Source: Sphingomonas sp. Leaf407 | GTDB lineage: Bacteria > Pseudomonadota > Alphaproteobacteria > Sphingomonadales > Sphingomonadaceae | Reading direction: 5' to 3' | Assembly (NCBI RefSeq): GCF_001425385.1 | Contig: NZ_LMQO01000003.1 | Location: 575,395-622,654 of the forward strand | Length of the DNA: 47,260 nucleotides | Part shown: in pieces, positions 7,507-16,162 of the stretch | How the letters are laid out: each line of letters starts with the position of its first letter | How positions within the stretch are numbered: position 1 is the first letter of the stretch | The notes under the pieces: model-generated | What the model was told of the DNA's origin: nothing | Seen by the model: only the letters and a program-made list of their open reading frames with translations | Database searches by the model: none | Position numbers and translations under genes: made by a program

Positions 7507-8997
7507 TCAGCGCAGCGCGTCCCCCATCCGCCGGATCGCGGCGACCTTGGCGTCCAGCGGCCCCCAGTCGTCGTGGTCGGCGATCGCCGCCCAGATCGCC
7601 TCCAACTCGTCGATCAGCATCGAGCAGGGCGCGGCGTCGGACCAATAGGGGTGCGAGCGGTCCTTGCGCGGCCGATAGTCGGACAGCAGCGCGCGGACCT
7701 CCTCGAACGGTGTCCAGTCGTCGCCTTCGGGCAGCCAGCCGCCGAACGCCGCGTGATAGAAGCGGTCGAGCGGCATGCGGGAAGCGGCAAGCGCGCGGAC
7801 GACCGCGTCGTGCAGCGCGCCGTTCTCCGCTTCCCCGCGCGGGGACACGCCCAGCCGCCACAACAACGCATCGGCGGCGGCGCGGGCGAAGCGGGCGGGA
7901 TAGGTTTCGAGGATCGCGATCAGCGGCTCGGCCGGGACGATGGTGCGCAGCGCCACCGCCAGTTGCATCGCGTTCCAGTGCATCGCATCGGGCTGGCGGC
8001 CATAGGCATAGAGCCCCTGATGATCGAAATAGGCGGCGGTGAAGCCGGTATCCCACGATGGCGCGAACCGCCACGGGCCGTAATCGAAGCTCTCGCCGGT
8101 CAGGTTGATATTGTCGGTATTGAGCACGCCATGGACGAACCCCGCCTCCATGAACTGCGCGGCAAGCGTGGCGATGCGGCCGACCGCCGCATCGAACAGC
8201 TCGACCGCCGGCTCGGCACCGGGGTCACGACGATAGAGGCGGATCAGCACATAATCGACCAGCCGCGCCATCGCCTCGCCGTCGCGCTCATAGGCGAGGC
8301 GCTGGAACGTCCCGATGCGGACATGGCTGTGGTTCAGCCGCACCATCACCGCCGACCGGGTGGGCGAGGGTTCGTCGCCGCGCACCAGTTCCTCGTGCGT
8401 CTCGATCAGCGACAGGGTGCGCGAGGTGGTGACGCCCAGCGCCTCGAGCATCTCGGTCGCGAGGATTTCGCGCACCCCGCCTTTCAGCGTCAGCCGGCCG
8501 TCGCCGAACCGGCTGTATGGTGTCTGCCCCGATCCTTTGGTGCCCAAATCCATCAGCCGACCCGCGCCATCCTCAAGCTGCGCGAAGAGGAAGCCGCGCC
8601 CATCGCCGATGTCGGGGTTGTAGTGCTGGAACTGATGACCGTGATAGCGCAGCGCCAGCGGCTGCGGCAGGCTGCCGGGGAGGGCGGCGAAGCGGGCGAA
8701 ATGGGTGATCCATTGCGCATCGGTCAGGGCGAGGCGATCGTTCCGCACGTCCGTACCCCCGCGCAGGCGGGGGTCCAGAGCGTTATCCGCCGACGTCGGT
8801 TCTGCTTGACCCTGGACCCCCGCCTGCGCGGGGGTACGGCTGGGGACCATCCCGATCTCCGCCGCCGCGCGGTCGTTGCGGTAGCGCAGTGTCGCTTGCG
8901 GGAACGCCGCCGCCTCGACGGGATCAAAGAACGGATCGCCCAACGTCAGAATATCGGTGCGGGGACGATAGCGAGCGGGTTGCGGGTTTTCGGCCAT
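7507..8997 (-). CDS. selO: SelO family protein adenylyltransferase (YdiU/UPF0061)
   Basis: 496 residues. SelO pseudokinases transfer AMP to protein hydroxyl groups. Motifs: LRYHGHQFQHYNPDIGDGRG, the nucleotide-binding GTKGSGQTPYSRFGDGR, and the active-site NTDN followed by DYGPW. Residues about 54-82 are an in-frame palindromic repeat (8753-8837) inserted in the N-terminal loop between AEIGM and LALTDAQW, where the family normally has a short linker. The C-terminal cysteine common in bacterial SelO is absent. The start ATG at 8997 lies 18 bases from the divergent hydrolase start; a longer open frame to 9852 is a shadow. Confidence 0.92.
   Translation of the reverse strand: MAENPQPARYRPRTDILTLGDPFFDPVEAAAFPQATLRYRNDRAAAEIGMVPSRTPAQAGVQGQAEPTSADNALDPRLRGGTDVRNDRLALTDAQWITHFARFAALPGSLPQPLALRYHGHQFQHYNPDIGDGRGFLFAQLEDGAGRLMDLGTKGSGQTPYSRFGDGRLTLKGGVREILATEMLEALGVTTSRTLSLIETHEELVRGDEPSPTRSAVMVRLNHSHVRIGTFQRLAYERDGEAMARLVDYVLIRLYRRDPGAEPAVELFDAAVGRIATLAAQFMEAGFVHGVLNTDNINLTGESFDYGPWRFAPSWDTGFTAAYFDHQGLYAYGRQPDAMHWNAMQLAVALRTIVPAEPLIAILETYPARFARAAADALLWRLGVSPRGEAENGALHDAVVRALAASRMPLDRFYHAAFGGWLPEGDDWTPFEEVRALLSDYRPRKDRSHPYWSDAAPCSMLIDELEAIWAAIADHDDWGPLDAKVAAIRRMGDALR
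8753..8837. repeat. Palindromic repeat inside selO coding sequence
   Basis: Two 26-base arms that are perfect reverse complements (8753-8778 and 8812-8837) surround a 33-base spacer. Each arm is itself a hairpin (CCCCCGC...GCGGGGG). The reading frame of selO passes through it without a stop, giving a peptide containing TPAQAGVQ and LDPRLRGGT. Confidence 0.9.
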
Positions 8998-9015
8998 GCG
9001 GCGATATGGGGGGCG

Positions 9016-9894
9016 ATGGCGCTCCCCGACAAGCAACGCTGCACCGATGGCTATTGGTGGTCGAACGACGGCCTGCGGCTGCATTACCGCGACTATGCCG
9101 GCCGCGCCGATCGCCCGGCGATCCTGTGCCTCCACGGCCTGACGCGCAATGCGCGCGACTGGGACGAGGTGGCCGGGCGGCTGGCCGGCGAATGGCGGCT
9201 GATCGTGCCCGAGATGCGCGGGCGTGGCGAGAGCGGTTATGCGCGCGATCCGATGACCTATGTGCCGCTCGTCTATCTTCAGGATGTCGAGGCGCTGCTC
9301 AACCAGCTCGACCTGCCGCGCGTCGTGGCGTTCGGCACCTCGCTCGGCGGCATATTGACGATGCTGCTGGCGGCGACCGATCGCGACCGGATCGCCGCCG
9401 CGCTGCTGAACGACGTCGGGCCGGAACTGGACCCGGTGGGGTTGGGGCGGATTCGCGGCTATGTCGGCAAGCAGGTGAGCCACCCGACATGGATGCACGC
9501 CGCGCGCTGCATGGCCGAGGGGAACGCGGCGGTCTATCCAGGCTATGACGTCCATGACTGGCTGCACATGGCCAAGCGGCTGCACCGGCTGACCTCGGCC
9601 GGGCGCATCCAGCTCGACTACGACATGCGCATCGCCGAGCCGTTCCGCGTGCCGGGCAACGAGGCGGGGCCGGACATGTGGCGCGCGTACGAGGCACTGG
9701 CAGGCAAGCCGGTGGCGATCGTGCGCGGCGCGCTGTCCGACATCCTGCCCGCGCGGGTGGCCGAGGCGATGGCGGCGCGGATCGACGGCGCGGAACTGAC
9801 CGTCGTGCCCGACACCGGCCATGCCCCGACGCTGAACGAAGCGCCGGCGCAAGCCGCGATCGACCGGCTGCTCGCACGGGTGGCGGGCGCATGA
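9016..9894 (+). CDS. Alpha/beta hydrolase
   Basis: 292 residues, cytoplasmic. HGLTRNARDW forms the oxyanion region, the nucleophile serine is in FGTSLGG, a candidate acid is the aspartate in LSDILP, and the histidine is in DTGHAP. The substrate is not evident. The start ATG at 9016 is only 18 bases from the divergent selO start, so each promoter must lie inside the other gene's coding region. The end overlaps the glycosyltransferase start by four bases (ATGA). Confidence 0.88.
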   Translation: MALPDKQRCTDGYWWSNDGLRLHYRDYAGRADRPAILCLHGLTRNARDWDEVAGRLAGEWRLIVPEMRGRGESGYARDPMTYVPLVYLQDVEALLNQLDLPRVVAFGTSLGGILTMLLAATDRDRIAAALLNDVGPELDPVGLGRIRGYVGKQVSHPTWMHAARCMAEGNAAVYPGYDVHDWLHMAKRLHRLTSAGRIQLDYDMRIAEPFRVPGNEAGPDMWRAYEALAGKPVAIVRGALSDILPARVAEAMAARIDGAELTVVPDTGHAPTLNEAPAQAAIDRLLARVAGA

Positions 9895-11027
9895 GCGCGC
9901 CGGTCCGCATCCTCCACCTCCATTCCTCCTTCGCCTATGGTGGCAAGGAGGCGCGCGCGATCCGGCTGATGCATGCCTTTGGCCGCAACGCGACGCACAC
10001 CATCGTCTCGGGCGTGCCCGAGCGGGTCGAGGCGCAGGCGGCGATCGGCCGCCATATCGACTGGCAGATCGCGCAGAACCCGCCGCCGCTGACCGGCAAA
10101 CCCTCGGTCGCGCGGTACGAGGCGATCGCGAATTTCCTGCGCCGGTTCGATCTCGTGCTGACCTATAACTGGGGCGCGATCGACGGGGTGATGGCCAGGC
10201 GCGTATTCACCAGGGGCCTGCCCCCGGTGATCCACCACGAGGATGGTTTCAACGAGGACGAGGCGGTCCGGCTGAACCCGGTGCGCAACATGTATCGCCG
10301 GGTCGCGCTGTCCGCCGCCCACGCGCTGGTCGTGCCGTCGGACAAGCTGATGGCCGTCGCGCGGGGACCGTGGAAACAGCCCGAGGCGCGGCTGCACCTG
10401 ATCGGCAACGGCGTGCCGGTCGACAGGTTCGCGCAAGGCGTCGCGGCGGATGCCATCCCCGGCTTCCGCCGCAAGACCGGCGAAGTGGTGATCGGCGCGG
10501 TGGCGGGCCTGCGCGACGTGAAGGACCTGCCGCTGCTGGTCCGCGCGGTCGGCGGGATCGCGGTCAAGGTGCGGCTGGTGATCGTCGGCGAAGGGCCGGA
10601 GCGGCAGGCGATCCTCGACGCCGCCGAGGCGATGGGCATCGACGACCGCGTCCATCTGCCAGGCTTCCTGCCCGACGCATGGCGCTACATGGGACTGTTC
10701 GACATTTTCGCGCTGTCGTCGAAGAGCGAGCAGCAGCCGATCTCGGTCATGGAGGCGATGGCGGCGGGGCTGCCGGTCGTCGCGCCACCGGTCGGCGACA
10801 TCAAGTCGATGGTGGCGGAAGAGAACGCGCCCTACATGGGTATCGACCGCCACGAAGTGCATCTGCGCGACCGGTTGCAGGCGCTGGCCACCGATGCGGT
10901 CGCACGCCGCAAGGTGGGCGAGGCGAACCAGGCCAAGGCCCGCGCCGCGTTCGACGAGGCGGTAATGATCGCGCGGTACAAGGCGTTGTATGAGGATGCG
11001 ATCGGGCGGCCCGGGGCGCTGGGCTGA
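9891..11027 (+). CDS. Glycosyltransferase family 4 (GT-B fold)
   Basis: 378 residues. The N-terminal SSFAYGGKEARAIRL acceptor-domain glycine motif, the central VIGAVAGLRDVKDLPLLVRA and VIVGEGPER, and the EQQPISVMEAMAAGLPVVA nucleotide-sugar site are typical of GT4. It probably transfers a sugar in cell-surface glycan or lipid glycoside synthesis; donor and acceptor cannot be read from sequence. It is translationally coupled to the upstream hydrolase. Confidence 0.88.
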   Translation: MSAPVRILHLHSSFAYGGKEARAIRLMHAFGRNATHTIVSGVPERVEAQAAIGRHIDWQIAQNPPPLTGKPSVARYEAIANFLRRFDLVLTYNWGAIDGVMARRVFTRGLPPVIHHEDGFNEDEAVRLNPVRNMYRRVALSAAHALVVPSDKLMAVARGPWKQPEARLHLIGNGVPVDRFAQGVAADAIPGFRRKTGEVVIGAVAGLRDVKDLPLLVRAVGGIAVKVRLVIVGEGPERQAILDAAEAMGIDDRVHLPGFLPDAWRYMGLFDIFALSSKSEQQPISVMEAMAAGLPVVAPPVGDIKSMVAEENAPYMGIDRHEVHLRDRLQALATDAVARRKVGEANQAKARAAFDEAVMIARYKALYEDAIGRPGALG

Positions 11028-11053
11028 CGCGAGGCAGCGACGCAGGGGGGTGC

Positions 11054-11548
11054 ATGGTGCGATCGATCGGTGGGATGGTGGCAATGGCGATGCTGTCGAG
11101 CGCGACCGCCCCGCAAGGCGCGTCGTTGCAGGTGGATGTCGACGAGGACGGTCGTTCCGATCGGTTCGAATTGCAGGTCGATCCGCCGAGGAAGATGTTC
11201 TGGGTCACGGTGACGATGGGGAACGGGCTGCGGCTCGTGCCGCTGTCGGGGGCGATCGATCCCGATCGTGCCCGGCTGTCGCTGGCGCTGCGCGATCATA
11301 CGGGACGCGGCGACATTCGCTGTGCCGAATGGCGGCCGGCGACGTCGGGTAACGGGGTCGGATGCGGCGTTCCGGTGACGTCGCATTCGCAGCCTGATCG
11401 GCTGGTCGTGGTCGATACCGGGGTGGCGAAATATCTGCTGATCTATGGCCGACGACTGGAATGGGGTGGCCGGAAACCGTCGGCCGACGTGCCGGTCCAT
11501 TTCGAGGTTATGCCGGCGATCGAGGGTGCGCCGCAGCCGTTACCCTGA
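11054..11548 (+). CDS. Hypothetical exported protein
   Basis: 164 residues, not recognised. A short hydrophobic N-terminus (GGMVAMAMLSSATA) could be a signal peptide. The following DVDEDGRSDRFELQVD resembles the acidic loop of calcium-binding or VCBS-type repeats. Two cysteines in the mature part could form a disulfide. Codon use looks like the neighbours on this strand, and it follows the glycosyltransferase by 26 bases. Confidence 0.6.
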   Translation: MVRSIGGMVAMAMLSSATAPQGASLQVDVDEDGRSDRFELQVDPPRKMFWVTVTMGNGLRLVPLSGAIDPDRARLSLALRDHTGRGDIRCAEWRPATSGNGVGCGVPVTSHSQPDRLVVVDTGVAKYLLIYGRRLEWGGRKPSADVPVHFEVMPAIEGAPQPLP

Positions 11549-11821
11549 ACCTCCGGAGGGCCCGACATGCGGCGATGGTTGGATCGCATGCGCGTCGGTG
11601 ATGGCGACATGCGCGACGCGATCGGCATGATGCCGGGCGGTGATTCCGAACGCCCGCCGGGCGGTGCCTGCGCTGCGCCGCGCCAATGCTCGGCTTCGTA
11701 CCGGTCGATGGCCAGAGGGCACCCACGCAATTTGCTCGCGTTCCTGCTACCCAGCCAGTAATGACGCGCGATGCGGTCGGCACGAATGCCGTCGACCGGC
11801 TTGGTTCCAGCGGAGGTCACG
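11549..11821 (+). other. Gap with possible 64-residue ORF
   Basis: There is no confident gene in these 273 bases. A 64-codon ORF (11567-11761, MRRWLDRMRVGDGDMRD start) has CCGGAGGG about 7 bases ahead of its ATG but low-complexity, family-less sequence. It may be real or simply leader of the next gene. Confidence 0.25.
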
Positions 11822-13225
11822 TTGTTCAAAGGTCTGTCGCCCATCGTCTATAACGGCCGCGAAGTCTGGCCGCTGATCGAAGGGGGCAAGGGCGTCGCCG
11901 CGACCAATCACGCATCCGCCGGCGCATGGGCGGCGGCGGGCGGCATCGGCACCGTCTCGGCGGTCAACGCCGACAGCTACGACCCCGACGGCAAGATCAT
12001 TCCGCAGGTGTACAAGGCGCTCACCCGCCGCGAGCGCCATGAGGAACTGATCGAATATGCCATCGAGGGCGCGGTGCAGCAGGTCCGCCGCGCGTGGGAG
12101 ATCGCCGGCGGCAACGGCGCGATCAACATCAACGTGCTGTGGGAAATGGGCGGGGCGCAGCGCATCCTGCACGGCGTGCTGGAGCGCACGCGCGGCCTCG
12201 TCTCGGGCGTCACCTGTGGTGCGGGCATGCCCTACAAGCTGTCGGAGATCACCGCATCCTACGGCGTCAGCTATCTGCCGATCGTGTCGTCGGGCCGGGC
12301 GTTCCGCGCACTGTGGAAGCGCGCCTATTCCAAGGCGTCGGAATGGCTGGCGGCGGTGGTGTACGAGGACCCGTGGCTGGCGGGCGGCCACAACGGCCTG
12401 TCGAACGCCGAGGACCCGCTCAAGCCCCAGGACCCCTATCCGCGCGTCCGCGACCTGCGCGCGACGATGCGCGAGGGCGGTATTTCCGACGACGTCCCGA
12501 TCGTGATGGCCGGCGGCGTATGGTATTTGCGCGACTGGAGCGACTGGATCGACAATCCCGAACTGGGCAGGATCGCGTTCCAGTTCGGCACGCGTCCGCT
12601 GCTGACGCAGGAAAGCCCGATCCCGCAAGGGTGGAAGCAGAAGCTGATGGAGATCGAGGAAGGCGACGTGCTGCTGCACCGTTTCTCGCCGACCGGTTTC
12701 TATTCGTCGGCGGTGCGCAACCCGTTCCTGCGCCAGCTCGAAGCGCGTTCCGAACGCCAGATCGCCTTTTCCAGGCAGGAAGCGGGCGACCATGTGTTCC
12801 AGCTCGACGTGGGCGTGAAGGGCAGGAACTTCTGGGTGACGCAGGGCGACCTGCTGCGCGCGCGCGAATGGTTCGGCCACGGCTTCACCGATGCGCTCAA
12901 GACGCCGGACAACACGCTGGTGTTCGTGACGCCGGAAGAAAAGGGCGAAATCCGCAAGGACCAGACCGACTGCATGGGTTGCCTGTCGCAGTGCAGCTTT
13001 TCGAGCTGGGCCGACAGCGAAACGAACTCGACCGGACGGCTGGCCGATCCGCGCAGCTTCTGCATCCAGAAGACGTTGCAGGACATCGCGCACGGCGGCG
13101 ATACCGACCGCAACCTGATGTTCGCCGGCCACGCCGCGTACAACTTCAAGCGCGATCCGTTCTATTCCAACGGCTTCGTGCCGAGCGTGAAGCAACTGGT
13201 CGACCGCATCCTGACCGGCGACTGA
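11822..13225 (+). CDS. Nitronate monooxygenase-like flavin oxidoreductase with Cys cluster
   Basis: 467 residues, 2-nitropropane dioxygenase/nitronate monooxygenase superfamily (FMN TIM barrel): GGKGVAATNHASAGAWAAAGGIG near the start, GVTCGAGMPYKL, and VMAGGVW in the phosphate-binding region. The C-terminal part carries C384-x2-C387-x3-C391 and C414, which could bind a metal or Fe-S cluster and is not part of the classical enzymes. The start is a TTG placed 5 bases after GGAGG; an upstream ATG at 11771 lacks a site. The natural substrate is unknown. Confidence 0.85.
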   Translation: MFKGLSPIVYNGREVWPLIEGGKGVAATNHASAGAWAAAGGIGTVSAVNADSYDPDGKIIPQVYKALTRRERHEELIEYAIEGAVQQVRRAWEIAGGNGAININVLWEMGGAQRILHGVLERTRGLVSGVTCGAGMPYKLSEITASYGVSYLPIVSSGRAFRALWKRAYSKASEWLAAVVYEDPWLAGGHNGLSNAEDPLKPQDPYPRVRDLRATMREGGISDDVPIVMAGGVWYLRDWSDWIDNPELGRIAFQFGTRPLLTQESPIPQGWKQKLMEIEEGDVLLHRFSPTGFYSSAVRNPFLRQLEARSERQIAFSRQEAGDHVFQLDVGVKGRNFWVTQGDLLRAREWFGHGFTDALKTPDNTLVFVTPEEKGEIRKDQTDCMGCLSQCSFSSWADSETNSTGRLADPRSFCIQKTLQDIAHGGDTDRNLMFAGHAAYNFKRDPFYSNGFVPSVKQLVDRILTGD

Positions 13226-13704
13226 TGCGGACGGCACCCGGGTTGACGCTGTCGCATCGGGCGGCGCTGGCCCGGGTGGCGCACATCCTTGGGGCCGCGC
13301 GATCGCCGTGGTGGGTGATCGCGGGGGCGGCCGTCGCGCTGCACGGCGTTCCGGGAACCATGGTCGACGACACCGACGTCCTCATCGACGCGGACGATTT
13401 CGGGCTTGTCACGGCGGTGCCCGAGGTCTGGTCGCTCGATCCTGGTCACAGCGACCATTTCCGGTCGGCCCGCTATGCGGTTGCCGTACTTGCGGACATC
13501 CATGTCGAGTTCATGGCCGGGCTGACGGTCCGGCAGCGTGGGGACTGGGTTCCGGTCGTACCACGGTCGCGCGAAGCGGTGCGTCTTGCAGGGGGAACCG
13601 TGTTCATCCCCGATCGCATCGACCTTGCCGAAATGCTGACGCTGTTCGATCGCCCGAAGGATGTGCGCCGGGCGGCACAGTTGCGCGGGATGGCCGGGGG
13701 GTAG
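13225..13704 (+). CDS. Putative nucleotidyltransferase-fold protein
   Basis: 159 residues. WWVIAGAAVALHG followed by DDTDVLIDADDF resembles the G-[ST] helix and paired acidic residues of minimal nucleotidyltransferases of the AbiEii or MNT type, though the canonical GS is replaced by GA. The role is unknown. Its start shares one base with the preceding stop (TGATG), so it is co-translated with the flavin oxidoreductase. Confidence 0.65.
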   Translation: MRTAPGLTLSHRAALARVAHILGAARSPWWVIAGAAVALHGVPGTMVDDTDVLIDADDFGLVTAVPEVWSLDPGHSDHFRSARYAVAVLADIHVEFMAGLTVRQRGDWVPVVPRSREAVRLAGGTVFIPDRIDLAEMLTLFDRPKDVRRAAQLRGMAGG

Positions 13705-13731
13705 CGGTCCGCCCCGGCCGTTCCCGTTCGA

Positions 13732-13926
13732 TCAATCGTCGGCAACGGTGCCGACCACCGCGCCGCCGACGCCGCCGACTGCTGCGCCCTTTTCCACGCT
13801 GCCGCCGGTCGCGGCGGCGATGCCGGCACCGCCCGCCGCGCCGATCGCGCCGCCGCGCAGCGTCGAACAGGCGGCCAGCGACGAGCCGGCGGCAAGGGCG
13901 AGGACGAGCGTTGCGAATTTCTTCAT
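13732..13926 (-). CDS. Small glycine-zipper lipoprotein
   Basis: 64 residues. MKKFATLVLALAAGSSLAAC is a lipoprotein signal with lipobox LAAC. The mature part is a glycine/alanine-rich stretch (GGAIGAAGGAGIAAATGG... GGVGGAVVGTVADD) like the glycine-zipper segments of small outer-membrane lipoproteins. The start at 13926 has a near-perfect AGGAGG seven bases ahead; a longer frame to 14016 is not needed. Confidence 0.85.
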   Translation of the reverse strand: MKKFATLVLALAAGSSLAACSTLRGGAIGAAGGAGIAAATGGSVEKGAAVGGVGGAVVGTVADD

Positions 13927-14052
13927 GGGTTTACCTCCTGTTACGCGGGACGCCCCATGAAATGGCTTGCGCCGCGACAGGTTCCGAACCGTCGCTTGGG
14001 CCACACAAAGAAACATTGCAGCGTCGGTTCAGCTCGCCCAGACTAGGTTGCG

Positions 14053-14736
14053 ATGATGAAGTCCGCCCTGATCGTTCGTCATGTCCCCTACGAAGGCTGC
14101 GCCGGCTATCGCGCGCCGATCGAGGCGGCGGGCTATGCGCTCGACCGGATCGACGTGACCGATCCGGCGTTCGCCACCGCCGATCTGACCGCGCCCGACC
14201 TGCTGATCGTGATGGGCGGGCCGATGGGGGTGTACGACACCGCCGACCACCCGTGGATTCCCGGCGAGATCGCTGCACTTGCCCGACGGCTGGCGGCGGA
14301 TCGCCCGACGCTCGGCATCTGCCTTGGCGCGCAGATGGTCGCGGCGGCGCTGGGCGCGGCGGTCTACAAGGGGCCGGCGTGTGAGATCGGCTTCGATGCC
14401 ATCGACCTGACGCCAGGGATCGCCTCGCCGCTGCGCCATGTTGCGCAGGTGCCGGTGCTGCACTGGCACGGCGATACCTTCGACCTGCCGCACGGGACCG
14501 AGCTGCTGGCGACCACCGCGCGCTATCGGCAGGGGTTCCGGCGAGGGAACAACCTGCTGGCGCTGCAATTCCATGCCGAGATGGGCGAGGACGAACGCTT
14601 TACCGCATGGCTCGACTATCTCGACTGTCCGATGCACCGGGCGGGGCTGGTCGAGGCCTATCGCACCCATGGCCCGGCGGCGGTGCGCGCCGGACAGGCG
14701 ATGATCGCCGAGTGGCTGACCGGGCTGGGGGTGTAA
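14053..14736 (+). CDS. Class I glutamine amidotransferase domain protein
   Basis: 227 residues. The nucleophile elbow GICLGAQ (C90) and the H174/E176 pair in QFHAEM form the class I GATase triad. It resembles stand-alone GMP-synthase-like amidotransferases rather than a biosynthetic subunit with an identifiable partner; none is adjacent. ATG codons at 14053 and 14056 are both possible starts. Confidence 0.85.
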   Translation: MMKSALIVRHVPYEGCAGYRAPIEAAGYALDRIDVTDPAFATADLTAPDLLIVMGGPMGVYDTADHPWIPGEIAALARRLAADRPTLGICLGAQMVAAALGAAVYKGPACEIGFDAIDLTPGIASPLRHVAQVPVLHWHGDTFDLPHGTELLATTARYRQGFRRGNNLLALQFHAEMGEDERFTAWLDYLDCPMHRAGLVEAYRTHGPAAVRAGQAMIAEWLTGLGV

Positions 14737-14742
14737 AGCCCC

Positions 14743-14955
14743 TCAGCGGTCGAAATGCGGGTGCGGCTGGCGGTGGATGTTGCCGTCGCGGCGGCTGTTG
14801 AAGCGGTGCCAGCGGCCGTGCATGTCGCGGCGCAGCGGTGCGCCGCAGCCGAGGCAGCGCGAGCGCGCATCGATATTGTCGTGCCAGATCGACCGCTTGC
14901 GCGGCGTATGCTTGCCGAGCGCGCAAGAGAAAAGCGCGACGATTCGCCGGATCAT
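14743..14955 (-). CDS. Small zinc-ribbon-like protein (DUF1660-like)
   Basis: 70 residues. C and H in FSCALGKH plus CLGCG suggest one zinc-binding site, as in DUF1660-like peptides; the C-terminus is rich in basic residues and histidine. Start ATG at 14955. An inverted repeat (ATGCTG-N5-CAGCAT) lies upstream at 14973-14989 over a possible TATGCT -10 element. The function is unknown. Confidence 0.6.
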   Translation of the reverse strand: MIRRIVALFSCALGKHTPRKRSIWHDNIDARSRCLGCGAPLRRDMHGRWHRFNSRRDGNIHRQPHPHFDR

Positions 14956-14972
14956 CTTCGATTCCCCAAGTA

Positions 14973-14989
14973 ATGCTGCACTACAGCAT
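14973..14989 (-). promoter_or_regulatory. Inverted repeat ATGCTG-N5-CAGCAT upstream of small gene
   Basis: A perfect 6-base dyad lies 18 bases upstream of the zinc-ribbon gene start. On the minus strand its edge forms TATGCT, a possible -10 box, so it could be an operator. No -35 is obvious. Confidence 0.4.
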
Positions 14990-15062
14990 AGCGTGATCCG
15001 GGCGATAGGACGAGGCACGTAAACGAAGCGTTGCGACGAAGCGCGATGTGCGTGAAACCGCT

Positions 15063-16067
15063 CTACCGTCGCAACCCGTCGAGCACCTGATCGGGCGGGC
15101 GGTGGCCGTCGGCCCAGACGCGGATGTTGGTGATGACCTTTTCGCCCATCGCGATTCGGCCCTCTAATGTCGCCGACCCCATGTGCGGCGTCATCATGAC
15201 GTTGGGCAGCGCCAGCAGCCGCGGATCGATCCGCGGTTCATGCGCCCATACGTCGAGCCCCGCGCCCGCCAGCCGCCCGGCCTCCAGCGCGTCGACCAGC
15301 GCCTCCTCGTCGACGATCCCGCCGCGCGAGGCGTTGATGAGATAGACATGGGCACCCAGCAGCGCGATCCGCCGCGCGTCGATCAGGTTCTCGCTGTCGG
15401 CGTTGCGCGGCGTGTGGATCGTCAGCAGGTCGACCGTGCGCAGCATCGCGTCGAGGTCGCCATGCCATGTCGCGCTGAGGTCCGCCTCGACGACGGCGGG
15501 CAGGCGGTGGCGGTTGTGATAATGGATCGACAGGCCGAACGCGCGCGCCCGCCTAGCCACCGCCTGGCCGATGCGCCCCATGCCGACGATGCCCAGCGCC
15601 TTGCCGCCGATGCGGTGGCCGAGCATTCCGCCGGGGCTCCACCCCTTCCACTCGCCCGATCGCACCAGCTTCTCGCCCTCGGCCAGCCGGCGCGGCACGG
15701 CGAGGATCAGCGCCATCACCATGTCGGCGGTATCCTCGCTCAGCACGCCCGGCGTGTTGGTGACGGGGATGCGCCGCGCGCGGGCGGCAGCGAGGTCGAT
15801 ATGGTTGACCCCCGCGCCGTAGCTGGCGATCAGCCGCAGCCGGTCGGGCGCCTGCGCGATCAGCGTCGCATCGATACTGTCGGTGACGGCGGGGACCAGC
15901 ACGTCGCAATCGGCCATCGCCGCCGCCAGCTCATCGCGCGAAAAACCATGGTCGTCGGCGTTCAGCACCGCATCGAACAAGGTCGTCATGCGTTCCTCGA
16001 CGGCACGTGGCAATTGCCGCGTCACATACACGCGCGGACGGCGGAGCGGGGGCGAAGCGGCGACCAT
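15063..16067 (-). CDS. D-2-hydroxyacid dehydrogenase (D-glycerate/glyoxylate reductase type)
   Basis: 334 residues. Rossmann motif GIVGMGRIGQAVARRARAFG; catalytic Arg in NASRGGIVDEEAL, Glu in HEPRID, His in TPHMGSAT. The N-terminal RPRVYVTRQLP is typical of glyoxylate/hydroxypyruvate reductases and D-glycerate dehydrogenases, and the substrate is inferred. I prefer the ATG at 16067; the open frame to 16151 adds 28 residues unlike the family and runs into the upstream region of the divergent SH3 gene. Confidence 0.9.
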   Translation of the reverse strand: MVAASPPLRRPRVYVTRQLPRAVEERMTTLFDAVLNADDHGFSRDELAAAMADCDVLVPAVTDSIDATLIAQAPDRLRLIASYGAGVNHIDLAAARARRIPVTNTPGVLSEDTADMVMALILAVPRRLAEGEKLVRSGEWKGWSPGGMLGHRIGGKALGIVGMGRIGQAVARRARAFGLSIHYHNRHRLPAVVEADLSATWHGDLDAMLRTVDLLTIHTPRNADSENLIDARRIALLGAHVYLINASRGGIVDEEALVDALEAGRLAGAGLDVWAHEPRIDPRLLALPNVMMTPHMGSATLEGRIAMGEKVITNIRVWADGHRPPDQVLDGLRR

Positions 16068-16162
16068 ATCCACGGATTGGCGGCAAGCCGGGGAATCGTC
16101 AACGGGCTGTCCGATGCGCGGCCGTGACGATAGAGGCAGAATTTGGTTCAAGGGGACAGGAA

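Noticed and set aside
7495..9015. Plus-strand frame continuous with the alpha/beta hydrolase
   Set aside because: It is antisense to selO and lacks any domain; the hydrolase fold begins just after 9016.
11443..11844. 133-residue minus-strand ORF
   Set aside because: It has no start site or family resemblance and overlaps two plus-strand genes.
13225..13704. AbiEii-type toxin-antitoxin system
   Set aside because: Only a weak nucleotidyltransferase resemblance; there is no adjacent antitoxin-like gene and it is coupled to a flavin oxidoreductase.
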